Positions 1 to 8,472 of a stretch of DNA of 64,000 nt are shown in pieces. This DNA is from JALZVT01 sp964519335 (GTDB lineage: Bacteria; Pseudomonadota; Gammaproteobacteria; Pseudomonadales; Azotimanducaceae). Position numbers and translations under genes: made by a program. Position 1 is the stretch's first letter. Every line of letters starts with the position of its first letter. The notes under the pieces are model-generated. The model had not been told where the DNA came from and ran no database searches. It saw nothing but the letters and a program-made list of their open reading frames with translations. The stretch is from positions 14,108-78,107 of the forward strand of contig CAZFIA010000005.1 in the NCBI GenBank assembly GCA_964519335.1, given 5' to 3'.

Positions 1-156
1 ATAGACCACCGGAAACTCCACGTTAGTCGAGTCGTCGCAGCAGGTGGCGCTATTGGAGGCTCTTCGAGCGTTGTCCGCAGCTACAGTTTCAGGCACGGAT
101 AGAAATGCAAAAAACAGGACAGTGTAAGAAAAAATGATTAGTTTTCGGGCAAACAT
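1..156 (-). CDS. Secreted protein of unknown function, 5' part only (runs off the window)
   Basis: On the minus strand an ATG at 156 opens a frame that stays open to the window edge (52 codons). The N-terminus is a clear Sec signal peptide: basic start MFARK, a hydrophobic core LIIFSYTVLFFAFLSV, then a likely cleavage after ETVAA before DN. The mature start contains an adjacent Cys pair (TCCDD). I do not recognise the family. No strong Shine-Dalgarno is visible. The signal peptide makes the gene credible even though most of it lies outside; the mature protein should act in the periplasm or beyond. Confidence 0.55.
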   Translation of the reverse strand, partial: MFARKLIIFSYTVLFFAFLSVPETVAADNARRASNSATCCDDSTNVEFPVVY

Positions 157-336
157 CGTCAAAACGCTCAGTGGTGTCACTACTAGGTATAGCAAGGGCT
201 GAGCGGAATGCCATTTATAAGCTGAATCACCGAGGAGCCAACCCCACAACGACCGCGCGCGGCTCTGTGACCCACCCGACATCAATGGCAAAATGAGCAT
301 CGGACACAAATTTGCCGCCCTATGGGGCAAATAGCG

Positions 337-407
337 GGACAGCCATGCAACAGAGAGCTGGACACCCACGCATCCCCTCAAACGGACGACAAAGAGCTGG
401 ACACCCA
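337..407 (+). repeat. GGACA(G/C)CCA repeats upstream of the SRPBCC gene
   Basis: The spacer 157-406 has no gene. It holds GGACAGCCA at 337-345 and two copies of a 16-base direct repeat, GAGCTGGACACCCA plus a pyrimidine and G, beginning at 355 and 394. The second copy runs into the ATG of the next gene at 407. The first matches the dispersed family linked here to the RAYT at 12 kb; the other two are a C variant (GGACACCCA). Confidence 0.6.
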
Positions 408-829
408 TGAAACACCTCATACTGACAGAACACTTTGCAAGTAGTGCCGACGAAGTTTGGTCCGTAATCGGCGTGCTTGATCGCGTTGATTGGGTGCCTG
501 GCATAGATACCGCCGAGATGAGAGGCGATGAGCGCCACATGACCATGGAGGGCCAATCGTCGCTGGTCGAGAAAATTCACAGACACGACAACGAAACGCG
601 AGAGATCGAGTACGGCGTTGTTCAGTCGGGCGTTGGGATTACACATCACCGCGCTCATATCCGGTTGCAAGCCACTGAGACCGGCTGCACGCTACACTGG
701 ACTCTCGAAATTGAACCAGATGCCTTCAAAGATGTCGTTGGAGGCATGATGCAAGCGAGTGCAGACGGCATCCGGCAGGTACTCGGAGAGCCGGCGCCGA
801 AGAACGCAGCCAGTATTGACCATTCATGA
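407..829 (+). CDS. SRPBCC family (polyketide cyclase/START-like) protein
   Basis: A 140-residue protein with the typical SRPBCC opening, an N-terminal beta strand followed by a helix around SSADEVWSVIGVLDRVDWVPG, alternating strands, and a long C-terminal helix (DAFKDVVGGMMQASADGI). The family forms a helix-grip cavity that binds small hydrophobic ligands; a specific ligand cannot be assigned. It is cytoplasmic, with no signal peptide. The stop overlaps the next start as ATGA, so it is probably translationally coupled to the threonine-aldolase-like gene. The start codon lies inside a GGACACCCA repeat, so its upstream translation signal is repeat sequence. Confidence 0.8.
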   Translation: MKHLILTEHFASSADEVWSVIGVLDRVDWVPGIDTAEMRGDERHMTMEGQSSLVEKIHRHDNETREIEYGVVQSGVGITHHRAHIRLQATETGCTLHWTLEIEPDAFKDVVGGMMQASADGIRQVLGEPAPKNAASIDHS

Positions 830-1884
830 ACTTCGGCAGCGACAACGCAACTGGCGCATCAGATTCTGTTCTAGCTGCTATTCAAGAAGCGAATCAAGGC
901 ACCACGGCCGGTTACGGCGCGGACCAATGGACCGACCGGGCGCACAACCGGCTGGAAGAGGTGTTTGAAAGTGAATTGGACGCCTACTTCGTAGCCACGG
1001 GAACTGCTGCAAACACTTTGGCACTGGCGAGCATGGTACAACCCTGGGAGAGCATTCTATGCCACGCCGAGTCCCATGTTGCTAACGATGAATCAACCGC
1101 GCCAGAGTTTATGACCGGCGGGGCTCGACTGGTGCCGCTCTCGGCAGGCCACGGCAAACTTGAAACCGCGGATTTAGAGCACTATTTCGCAACGGCTGGA
1201 ACTCTTGTTCCGCACAATTCAAAAGTAGCCGCCTTGTCTCTGACCCAGAGCAGTGAGTTAGGAATGGTCTACACGCCGGATGAAATTGCCGGACTGACTC
1301 AAGTGGCTCAAAATAATGGGGCACGTGTGCACATGGACGGCGCCCGTTTCGCCAACGCTGTTGCAGCGATCGGTTGCTCACCCGCAGAGCTAAGCTGGCA
1401 GGCTGGTGTCGACGTCTTGTGTCTAGGCGCAACCAAGTGCGGGGCGCTGGCTGCAGAAGCGGTGATCTTCTTTAACAAGAAGCTCGCCGATGGTTTCATA
1501 CACCGTCGAAAGCGCAGCGGGCACTTACTAAGTAAAGGGCGGCTCTTCGGTGCCCAGTTTGAAGGCTGGCTAAAAGACAACCATTGGCTAGAACTGGCGA
1601 GTCACGCCAACGCGATGGCGGGCACATTGGCCTTTCAACTGCAACAGATGCAAGGGGTTCGAATGGCATGGCCTGCTCAAGCAAACGAGATATTTGCGAT
1701 AATCCCCGACGACCTACATAACCGCTTGAGCGCGTCAGGCGCCGTGTACTACGAATGGCCTGCAACTGCACTGGCCGATCATGATCGACTTGAGCCCGGA
1801 GAAGTCTTGATTCGTTTGGTAACCTCTTTTGAAACACACCCTGAAGAGATTGCGCAATTCGTAGACACTGCAAGCCGCAAGTAA
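826..1884 (+). CDS. ltaE: Low-specificity threonine aldolase / beta-eliminating lyase family
   Basis: A 352-residue fold-type I PLP enzyme. It shows the aldolase start MNFGSDNATG, the glycine-rich PLP phosphate site ATGTAANTLAL (about residues 58-68), the PLP-ring Asp in VHMDGARFANA (Asp171), and the Schiff-base Lys in GATKCGA (Lys204). The family cleaves L-threonine or L-allo-threonine to glycine and acetaldehyde; related beta-eliminating lyases share the fold, so the exact substrate is inferred. Length is normal. It is coupled by ATGA to the SRPBCC gene and ends 10 bp from the convergent nitronate monooxygenase gene. Confidence 0.85.
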   Translation: MNFGSDNATGASDSVLAAIQEANQGTTAGYGADQWTDRAHNRLEEVFESELDAYFVATGTAANTLALASMVQPWESILCHAESHVANDESTAPEFMTGGARLVPLSAGHGKLETADLEHYFATAGTLVPHNSKVAALSLTQSSELGMVYTPDEIAGLTQVAQNNGARVHMDGARFANAVAAIGCSPAELSWQAGVDVLCLGATKCGALAAEAVIFFNKKLADGFIHRRKRSGHLLSKGRLFGAQFEGWLKDNHWLELASHANAMAGTLAFQLQQMQGVRMAWPAQANEIFAIIPDDLHNRLSASGAVYYEWPATALADHDRLEPGEVLIRLVTSFETHPEEIAQFVDTASRK

Positions 1885-1894
1885 AGCCTTAGCT

Positions 1895-2842
1895 CTACGT
1901 GTAGGTGGCGGCCAAACCGTTAACCGTTGCAAAGAACTCATCACGAACTTCTTCGATTACATCTTTTACTGGCCGAACAGAATCGATGCGTCCTGCCACC
2001 TGCCCGGTTAACGCGATACTCGAATTCATGTCGCCGCCGAAATAGAGGTCCTGGGCATTGCCAAAATCACCCATCACATTTCGCTCGGTTGCTTTTTCGA
2101 GCTCTGTAGACTTATCGGTTCGAAGCGCGCGCAACGCGGGAGAATGAAACCGGTTTAGAAAGACAGTATCGGTTTCTTCTGCATCGACAATGGCATTTTT
2201 CCAGTTGTCATGAACCGGAGATTCGGCAGCAGATACCATGCGCGTGCCCATCTGCACAGCCTCTGCACCCAAAGCAAACGCGGCGGCCATCGACTTACCG
2301 TCCACAAATCCACCTGCAGCAATAATGGGTACATCGACCTTAGAACGAACTAATGGCAAAAGCACCATAGTGCTAACGTCTCTCGGATTCTTAAACCCGC
2401 CACCTTCACCGCCCTCAACAACCAATCCATCTACGCCCGCTTCCACTGCCTTAAGTGCAGCCGCTAAACTTGGCACAACGTGAAAGACGGTGAGACCAGC
2501 TTCTTTTAGAGTCCTCGTGTACCGTTCAGGGTTGCCAGCGGATGTCGTTACAAAGCGAACACCTTGATCAATGACAAATTCGACAATCGTCGGATCGCGA
2601 ACAAATGCCTGGGCTATGTTTACACCGAACGGCTTATCGGTGAGCGTGCGCATTTTCTTGATCTCTTCGCGGATGACGTCCAGTTCACCCGACGAGGTTT
2701 CAATGATTCCCAGACCTCCTGCATTGGACACCGCTGATGCGAGCTGAGAGCGAGCGATCCAGCCCATTGGCGCTTGCACGAGCGGAATGTCTACGCCGAG
2801 CAGTTCTGTCAGCCGATTATTGAATTTACCTGAAGAGGTCAT
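1895..2842 (-). CDS. Nitronate monooxygenase (2-nitropropane dioxygenase family)
   Basis: A 315-residue FMN-dependent TIM-barrel protein. The N-terminal VDIPLVQAPMGWIA followed by SNAGGLGIIE is typical of the family. GVDGLVVEGGEGGGF (about 140-155) and IIAAGGFVDGKS with the following GAEAVQMGTR build the FMN phosphate site. Family members oxidise alkyl nitronates such as propionate 3-nitronate to aldehydes; some relatives are enoyl-ACP reductases, so the substrate is inferred. It lies 55 bp downstream of an acyl-CoA ligase on the same strand and may be co-transcribed with it. Confidence 0.85.
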   Translation of the reverse strand: MTSSGKFNNRLTELLGVDIPLVQAPMGWIARSQLASAVSNAGGLGIIETSSGELDVIREEIKKMRTLTDKPFGVNIAQAFVRDPTIVEFVIDQGVRFVTTSAGNPERYTRTLKEAGLTVFHVVPSLAAALKAVEAGVDGLVVEGGEGGGFKNPRDVSTMVLLPLVRSKVDVPIIAAGGFVDGKSMAAAFALGAEAVQMGTRMVSAAESPVHDNWKNAIVDAEETDTVFLNRFHSPALRALRTDKSTELEKATERNVMGDFGNAQDLYFGGDMNSSIALTGQVAGRIDSVRPVKDVIEEVRDEFFATVNGLAATYT

Positions 2843-2897
2843 TGGAGATTCCTTGAGTTACTTCTATTTGCTTCGGCAGTCATCGCGTACGGCGGAC

Positions 2898-4553
2898 TTA
2901 GCCCGCGGAAGATTGCCGCAGATCAGGTAGCTGATAGCCTTTTGCGTCGAGATCTGCACGAACAACTTTCTTATCCATCTTGCCCGTAGTGGTAAGTGGA
3001 ATGGTGTCGATGTAGAGCACTTCGTCGGGCAGCTGCCATTTAGCGAAGGCGGTGGCGCAATGATCGAGCACTTGTTGTTCGCTCACCTCAGCACCTTCTT
3101 CAAGAACAATGAGTGCTACCGGCCGTTCATCCCATTTCGGATGCGGCTGCGCGACGACGCATGCCGCGGCGATGCCTTTGATTGCAACAATGTGGTTTTC
3201 GAGATCCACTGAAGAGATCCACTCACCGCCGCTTTTAACCAGGTCTTTGGAGCGATCGCTAATAATGAGGTATTCGTCAGAATCAATCTTTCCGACGTCG
3301 CCAGTGATGAGCCAGCCATCGTGAAATTTCTCAGGTTGCGGATCGTTGTAGTACTCGCTGCAAATCCACGGACCTCGTATCAATATTTCTCCGACGCTCT
3401 CGCCATCATGAGGCACGCGATTGAACTCCTCGTCAAATATGTCGAGCTCAAGGCCCGGCATGAGTTGACCGGCTTTGGCAACGTTTTCGAATTGATCATC
3501 TTCACTAAGCTCAAGATGTTGTCGCGTCATTACGCGGCGTGAAAGAGTGGCGAGGGGGCTGGTTTCGGTCATGCCCCAACCCTGAATCATCTCTACGCCG
3601 AGTGTGTCCCAATACCATCGGATCAGGGAAGGTGGTGGTGAGGATCCGCCGCAAGTGAGTCGCTGCAGCTTGGACAGATCAAGACTCGACGGATCTGCTT
3701 CATAAAGAGATTTCACACCTTGCCAGATGGTGGGGACACCAGCAGACAGCGTGACGCCTTCATCGGCCATTAAGCGAGCGAGTCGCACTGGATCCATGAA
3801 GCGATGGGGTAAAACTTGCTTTGCCCCAAGCATAGTTGCGCTCCAGGGAATGCCCCAGCCCATGGCATGAAACATAGGCACAATACCGCATATAGAGTCG
3901 GCGCCTGAAAGCCCCATCGAATCAGTCATGCACTGCGTCATGGTATGTAGGTACTGCGAGCGATGCTCGTACTCAACGCCTTTTGGATTACCCGTAGTTC
4001 CACTGGTGTAGCACAAACCCAGTGGCGAATTCTCGTCGATCTGAGGCCAACCGAAATCAGTCGGCTTGCCGGTAATAAAATCTTCGTAATCTTGAGCACC
4101 GGGCAGGTCGCTGGACCAACCCTCGAAGCCCTCTTCAGTCGCAACGACAACCTTTGCGACACTAGGCATGCGCCCTTTCAATTTCTCGAGCAGAGGCAAG
4201 ACATCGGCATCAACGATGATCAGCTTGTCTTGCGCATGATCGATAATGTACTCAAGGTCATTATCGGACAGCCTGACATTCAGCGTGTGCAAGACCGCGC
4301 CCATACATGCGATCGCGTGGTAAGCCTCGAGATGCCGAGAGCCGTTCCACATGAACGTCCCCACACGATCGCCAACTTCTATTCCCGACTCTTTGAGTGC
4401 ATGAGCCAGCTGATGGGCTCGATTACGGGTCTGTAGATAGGTTTGGCGTCGAACGCCTTTCTCTGTCGCCGTCACGATCTCTTCGTTCGGCGCAACCTTC
4501 GCTCCCCGATCCAGCAAATTCGACATGAGCAGAGGTGTTCGCTGCATTGCCAT
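2898..4553 (-). CDS. AMP-dependent acyl-CoA synthetase (fatty-acid--CoA ligase type)
   Basis: An ANL-superfamily enzyme that adenylates a carboxylate and transfers it to CoA. Visible motifs are the P-loop YTSGTTGNPKGVEYEHRS, the A5 motif QGWGMTETSPL, the hinge GWLITGDVGKIDSDEYL and the C-terminal lysine motif TTTGKMDKKV. Length fits medium/long-chain ligases, but the acyl chain cannot be read from sequence. The frame opens at 4589; I chose the ATG at 4553 (MAMQRTPLLM) because an AGGGGG Shine-Dalgarno lies 7 nt before it, giving 551 residues. The upstream spacer carries repeats. Confidence 0.88.
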   Translation of the reverse strand: MAMQRTPLLMSNLLDRGAKVAPNEEIVTATEKGVRRQTYLQTRNRAHQLAHALKESGIEVGDRVGTFMWNGSRHLEAYHAIACMGAVLHTLNVRLSDNDLEYIIDHAQDKLIIVDADVLPLLEKLKGRMPSVAKVVVATEEGFEGWSSDLPGAQDYEDFITGKPTDFGWPQIDENSPLGLCYTSGTTGNPKGVEYEHRSQYLHTMTQCMTDSMGLSGADSICGIVPMFHAMGWGIPWSATMLGAKQVLPHRFMDPVRLARLMADEGVTLSAGVPTIWQGVKSLYEADPSSLDLSKLQRLTCGGSSPPPSLIRWYWDTLGVEMIQGWGMTETSPLATLSRRVMTRQHLELSEDDQFENVAKAGQLMPGLELDIFDEEFNRVPHDGESVGEILIRGPWICSEYYNDPQPEKFHDGWLITGDVGKIDSDEYLIISDRSKDLVKSGGEWISSVDLENHIVAIKGIAAACVVAQPHPKWDERPVALIVLEEGAEVSEQQVLDHCATAFAKWQLPDEVLYIDTIPLTTTGKMDKKVVRADLDAKGYQLPDLRQSSAG

Positions 4554-4640
4554 AGTCATTCCCCCTTTTATTCTATAGCCGCCGATCATAGCAAAAGGCG
4601 CACAGGCGGGCGGGGGAAATGGCGGGCAGCAGAAAATTCA

Positions 4641-4752
4641 GGACAGCCAAGCATTTCGACCTGAACGGAATATTCGAGACCGGAAAATCGAGGACAGCCA
4701 AATATTGCGCTTCGAAACGGGCGATTCCGCTGGAGCAGAAACCTGGATGTCC
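4641..4752. repeat. Cluster of three GGACAGCCA/TGGATGTCC repeats
   Basis: The gene-free stretch 4554-4955 holds GGACAGCCA at 4641-4649 and 4692-4700 (direct, 51 bp apart) and the inverse TGGATGTCC at 4744-4752. Flanks are similar: A/T-rich bases before the core and an AAxxATT-like run after it. Short open frames here translate the repeat itself and look spurious. I see no terminator or RNA gene in the rest of the spacer. Confidence 0.7.
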
Positions 4753-4955
4753 CAAATTCTCTGAAACACTCGCCATTTATTGGAGAGCAGAATCGCAGAT
4801 AGATCAGATGCTCTCTGCGCCTAAGTTCTGCCAACTCGATGAGCAATAGGCGCACTAGCCATTGTGTCGCCTACTATCGCGATATCAAAGTCTTTGACTG
4901 CAACGCCCCCTTTTAGTGACAGAGCACTCTAAGCGAAGCAACTCGAGTCTGTCCT

Positions 4956-6020
4956 TCACAGCTGCCCCACTAGGGACAATTTGAAAATCACGTCTGCAGC
5001 TGCCGCACCACTCAGATCTTCAATCAGCGCCAACTCGACCCTAGCCTTGGGAGTAAGATCCACCTGGAAACCCAGCGTCCCCTGCAAGACCGTCTCCCCC
5101 AAGTGCGATAACTCGGCATCGAAAAGGGCACCATGTGCATCAAGCTGCGCAAGCAGCCCAAGTCGATTCCGCCGCCCCAATCGCTTTCGTAGGCCAAGGT
5201 GGCCATAAGGAACTAAAGCCTCGCGCCGGTCACGTAACAGATCGCCTTTACCTATGAACGTTACACCAGCACCTAGCGAAAGTTGGACACCCAAGATAGA
5301 CAGTAACGCTTCGTCTACGTAATCGAACCCCAGAGCAACATCAACAGCGCCGGAGCCACTAAGACTGCGCGCCCGGCCCGTCGGTAGCTTGAGATGCAAC
5401 CGAGAGACCAGCGAACGGTTTGGCGCCTCATAAATTCCATACCCGAGCCACCCTCGGACATCACCGAGATTAGACGATTTACCATCCACATCGATTTCAA
5501 GAGCTCCATCCGCAAGAACCAAGTAATCGGTTGCTCCTCGTTCAGTCGAGGGTCGATCGCCGTCAGGCAGGCCGAACAAGTCATGGAACTCATCAATCAA
5601 GCCATCAAATCTGCCGCCCGAATGAACCACCCATGGGATTTCCAGCCCACCTTCCCAGCGATTAAGAAATCCTCGCTTAACAGTGTAGGAAAACGTCGAA
5701 GTTTCTCCATCCAGAAATACGAACTCAGAGGCACTAACCCCCCCCGTAAAGCTATTTGCAGCGTCAACATTGAATCTCAGACGCCAACCTTCAGCCCGCG
5801 CACCACGCATCGCTGGTAGACCAAAAATTTGCGCAAGCGGGGAGGTGTTACGCAATTCAAGAGTTTCTCCCGCAGCCTCCGCCTGAGGGGCAAAAGAAAC
5901 AAGGATAGAGGCTAAACAGCCGATCGTTAGAACATTCGATCGCTTGACCCGACGGAGCCTAGTTAGTTCGAATATCGAAAGTTTGGGACAGCCAAACATT
6001 GGGAACAATTGCCATTGCAT
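4956..6020 (-). CDS. DUF3187 family exported protein, probably outer-membrane beta-barrel-like
   Basis: A 354-residue protein resembling DUF3187. It has a signal peptide (hydrophobic NVLTIGCLASILVSF, cleavage near APQAEA, about residue 50) and a mature part of many alternating strands (for example GWRLRFNVD, VSRLHLKLPTG, VALGFDYV), suggesting a barrel. Function unknown. The N-region is odd: the only ATG codons (6020, 5999) lie on either side of a repeat, so the first residues (MFGCPKLSIFE) are encoded by a GGACAGCCA repeat at 5986-5994. Either the signal peptide has a repeat-derived extension, or a non-standard start is used downstream. No operon partner is obvious. Confidence 0.75.
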   Translation of the reverse strand: MQWQLFPMFGCPKLSIFELTRLRRVKRSNVLTIGCLASILVSFAPQAEAAGETLELRNTSPLAQIFGLPAMRGARAEGWRLRFNVDAANSFTGGVSASEFVFLDGETSTFSYTVKRGFLNRWEGGLEIPWVVHSGGRFDGLIDEFHDLFGLPDGDRPSTERGATDYLVLADGALEIDVDGKSSNLGDVRGWLGYGIYEAPNRSLVSRLHLKLPTGRARSLSGSGAVDVALGFDYVDEALLSILGVQLSLGAGVTFIGKGDLLRDRREALVPYGHLGLRKRLGRRNRLGLLAQLDAHGALFDAELSHLGETVLQGTLGFQVDLTPKARVELALIEDLSGAAAADVIFKLSLVGQL

Positions 6021-6060
6021 AGTCCCAGCACTCCTAGCGTAAAAATAAACAGGACAGCCA
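5986..6060 (+). repeat. Two GGACAGCCA repeats at the 5' end of the DUF3187 gene
   Basis: Copies at 5986-5994 and 6052-6060, in direct orientation and 66 bp apart. The first lies inside the reading frame of the DUF3187 gene and contributes GCP to its N-terminus. The second lies in the upstream spacer, where the promoter would be expected. Confidence 0.7.
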
Positions 6061-6167
6061 ACTAAAAGCGGCCACGTGTGAGTCTACTACTGGAAGAGTA
6101 CTCGGGACTAACCCGTGGACGCGTTAACCGAAACAGATCCCTAGCTCACGCGCCCCACATAGGCCTG

Positions 6168-7451
6168 CTAGTCGCCGAAGCAGCGTCTGATGTCAGCGCC
6201 GAGAGCAGAGAGCCTCTCCTCCAAACGCTCATAGCCCCGGTCTATCTGCACCACGTTGTGAATGGTGGTTTCTCCTTTTGCAGCCAAAGCTGCAATAACC
6301 ATCGCCATACCAGCACGTATATCAGGAGAATTCAGCGAAATTCCGTGCAGCTGCCGAGGTCCAGCAACAACTACGCGATGAGGATCGCACTGCACTATTC
6401 CTGCACCCATTGCGATGAGCCGATCTACAAACACCAACCGCCGGTCAAAAAGGCGTTGGCTGATCAAAACCGATCCTTGGCATTGCGTGGCCAGAACGAT
6501 GGCAATACTTATGAGATCTGGGGGAAAGCCTGGCCAAGGTAAATCAGCAATTTTAGGCGTCGCACCATCAAATTCTGAATCTATTCTCAATTCCTGGCTG
6601 TCCGCTATTACTATGTCATCTCCATCGACATCCCAGGTAACCCCGAGTCGCCCAAAAGCTGCCTGAGTGATCCTCTGATTTTCCGGTTGTGCCCCAACTA
6701 TACGTAAAGAGGATCGCGTGGCCGCCGCAAGAGCGATGAACGAACCAACTTCCATATAATCAGGCGCTACTGTGAATTCCGCACGGGAGAGAGCCGAGAC
6801 ACCAACTATCGACAACGTGTGAGTTCCAACCCCAGTTATGCGTGCGCCCATGGCTATAAGGCAGCGACACAAATCCTGAACATGCGGCTCAGTGGCAGCT
6901 TGAGATATTCGCGTTGTGCCAGTAGCCAATACGGCGCATAGAACAGCTTGTTCGGTGCCCGTAACGCTCATCTCATCCAGGAACAGATCCGTCGCCCGAA
7001 AGCCCTGGCTGGAAAGAACGTGGGTACCGCCCTCAACATCGATTACTGCTCCAAAGGCTTTAAGCGCTAGAAGGTGGGTGTCCAAATTTCGGCGGCCAAT
7101 TCGATCGCCGCCAGGTTGAGTAAGGCGTGTTCGGCCAAAGCGCGCGAGCATCGGAGCCGCCAGAAGAACTGAAGTTCTGATCTGCGCACTGAGTTCAGGG
7201 TCAGGGATTTGGTTCTTTAGACCGGAGGCATCAATCACGCACCTGTGATCTGCAAAATGTACCTCGGCACCAAGACCTCGAATCAGTCGAAGCTTGGTGC
7301 GAACATCGCCAATATCTGGAACGTTGTGCAACACAAGGGGCTCATCAGACAGCAGGGCCGCAGCAATGAGCGGCAGCGCCGCATTCTTGTTGCCCCGGGG
7401 GGTAATCTTACCGCTAAGCGGCTTTCCGCCGCGAATCTTGAAGTAACTCAT
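6168..7451 (-). CDS. murA: MurA-like UDP-N-acetylglucosamine 1-carboxyvinyltransferase with Asp in place of the catalytic Cys
   Basis: A 427-residue EPSP-synthase-fold enzyme. MurA transfers enolpyruvate from PEP to UDP-GlcNAc, the first committed step of peptidoglycan synthesis. Aligned from memory with the enterobacterial enzyme: Lys22-Asn23 in GNKNAAL, Arg92 in SAQIRTS, Arg121, the catalytic Asp312 in FPPDL, Arg379 in DIRAG and Arg405 in IDRGYERLEERL are all present. The loop that normally reads PGGC reads PGGD (Asp116), a change known from chlamydial and mycobacterial MurA and linked to fosfomycin insensitivity. The sequence is fairly divergent and lacks the usual gammaproteobacterial murA neighbours (ibaG, hisG), so it may be a second copy. 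Confidence 0.85.
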   Translation of the reverse strand: MSYFKIRGGKPLSGKITPRGNKNAALPLIAAALLSDEPLVLHNVPDIGDVRTKLRLIRGLGAEVHFADHRCVIDASGLKNQIPDPELSAQIRTSVLLAAPMLARFGRTRLTQPGGDRIGRRNLDTHLLALKAFGAVIDVEGGTHVLSSQGFRATDLFLDEMSVTGTEQAVLCAVLATGTTRISQAATEPHVQDLCRCLIAMGARITGVGTHTLSIVGVSALSRAEFTVAPDYMEVGSFIALAAATRSSLRIVGAQPENQRITQAAFGRLGVTWDVDGDDIVIADSQELRIDSEFDGATPKIADLPWPGFPPDLISIAIVLATQCQGSVLISQRLFDRRLVFVDRLIAMGAGIVQCDPHRVVVAGPRQLHGISLNSPDIRAGMAMVIAALAAKGETTIHNVVQIDRGYERLEERLSALGADIRRCFGD

Positions 7452-7569
7452 TCGGCAAGCGTATGCCGAATGGCCAAGTCCTATGTGTCGATTCTGTGCA
7501 ACGGTTGAGGCAAAAAGGTGCAGCTTCCTCGGCGAGTAATACGCGATATCTGCATCAGAAGATCAGTAA

Positions 7570-8472
7570 CTAAGGGCGCACGGTGTAGCGAGGAAGAGGG
7601 TCAGGACTCGGCGGTGGATTCAGCGGAGCATCTGCAATCAGCTCAGCAAATATTTTGGCGTACCCCTGAACCTCCGAAGCCAGCTTCGTACGCTGTGTTT
7701 CTTTTAGACTAGCCAGTAACTGGAGCGTCAGCTCTTGATAAATCACTTCGTTGACTTCAATCATTTCCGCGAATTCAGGTGTGTAATGCTGATCGAAATT
7801 CAGCAGGAGGTCCTCAACGAGCGCAACATCAGGAGGTTCCAACTGAAGTGCTTTCAACAGTTTGCTCTGCCACTCAAGCCGATAATCCAAAATTACTTGC
7901 GCGTCGGGGAGCATTTCCAGATGCTTCTCGAGAATCAACGCCTGCTGTTCGTCTGATAATCGACCAACAAATCTTCGCAGAAACCTAGCGTAGTCTTTCG
8001 CCTCTGCTTTTGCGTAATCGTCTGGGTCGCGTTTCGCCTCTCGCTGGTATTCGCGGTTCGATTTCACAAGCGCTTTATCAAAGGATCTCAATTGCTTAGG
8101 GGAAAGGGAAAGCAAGACATCCACCCCAATCGGGGCAGCCCTGGAGGTTAACGCAAGGCCCCACAGCTCAACCTCCTCGACAGTTTCTTCCAACCGGTCA
8201 GCATCCAGTGTTTGAGACTCAATAGCATTCGAGACTCTAAGCAACTCATCTCGATAAACAGCGAGCTGGGTAGTTCGATGCCAGTACATGAGTTCAGCGC
8301 TGCTCGCATTAAAATAGGCGCGCTGTGCTTTATCCATATCAATGTAATCGCTCACCCACCACCGCGCCAATCGGTCGGCGTTGTTATAGAAGAGCTTTAC
8401 TCCACAACCCTGACTAATTAGGCAGATGACAATGAGATAGACGCATCGCACATGTGCGGAAGAACAACTCAA
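7570..8472 (-). CDS. DUF6279-like lipoprotein
   Basis: A 300-residue predicted lipoprotein. The signal peptide core CVYLIVICLISQGC ends in a lipobox with Cys23, followed by GVKLFYNNADRLARWW, which I associate with the DUF6279 lipoproteins of gammaproteobacteria. The rest is helical and charged. Function unknown; it should be anchored in the envelope. The start at 8472 is a TTG overlapping the upstream amidotransferase stop as TTGA; an in-frame GTG at 8451 (MRCVYLIV) would give a tidier signal peptide. The pair is probably one transcript. Confidence 0.75.
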   Translation of the reverse strand: MSCSSAHVRCVYLIVICLISQGCGVKLFYNNADRLARWWVSDYIDMDKAQRAYFNASSAELMYWHRTTQLAVYRDELLRVSNAIESQTLDADRLEETVEEVELWGLALTSRAAPIGVDVLLSLSPKQLRSFDKALVKSNREYQREAKRDPDDYAKAEAKDYARFLRRFVGRLSDEQQALILEKHLEMLPDAQVILDYRLEWQSKLLKALQLEPPDVALVEDLLLNFDQHYTPEFAEMIEVNEVIYQELTLQLLASLKETQRTKLASEVQGYAKIFAELIADAPLNPPPSPDPLPRYTVRP

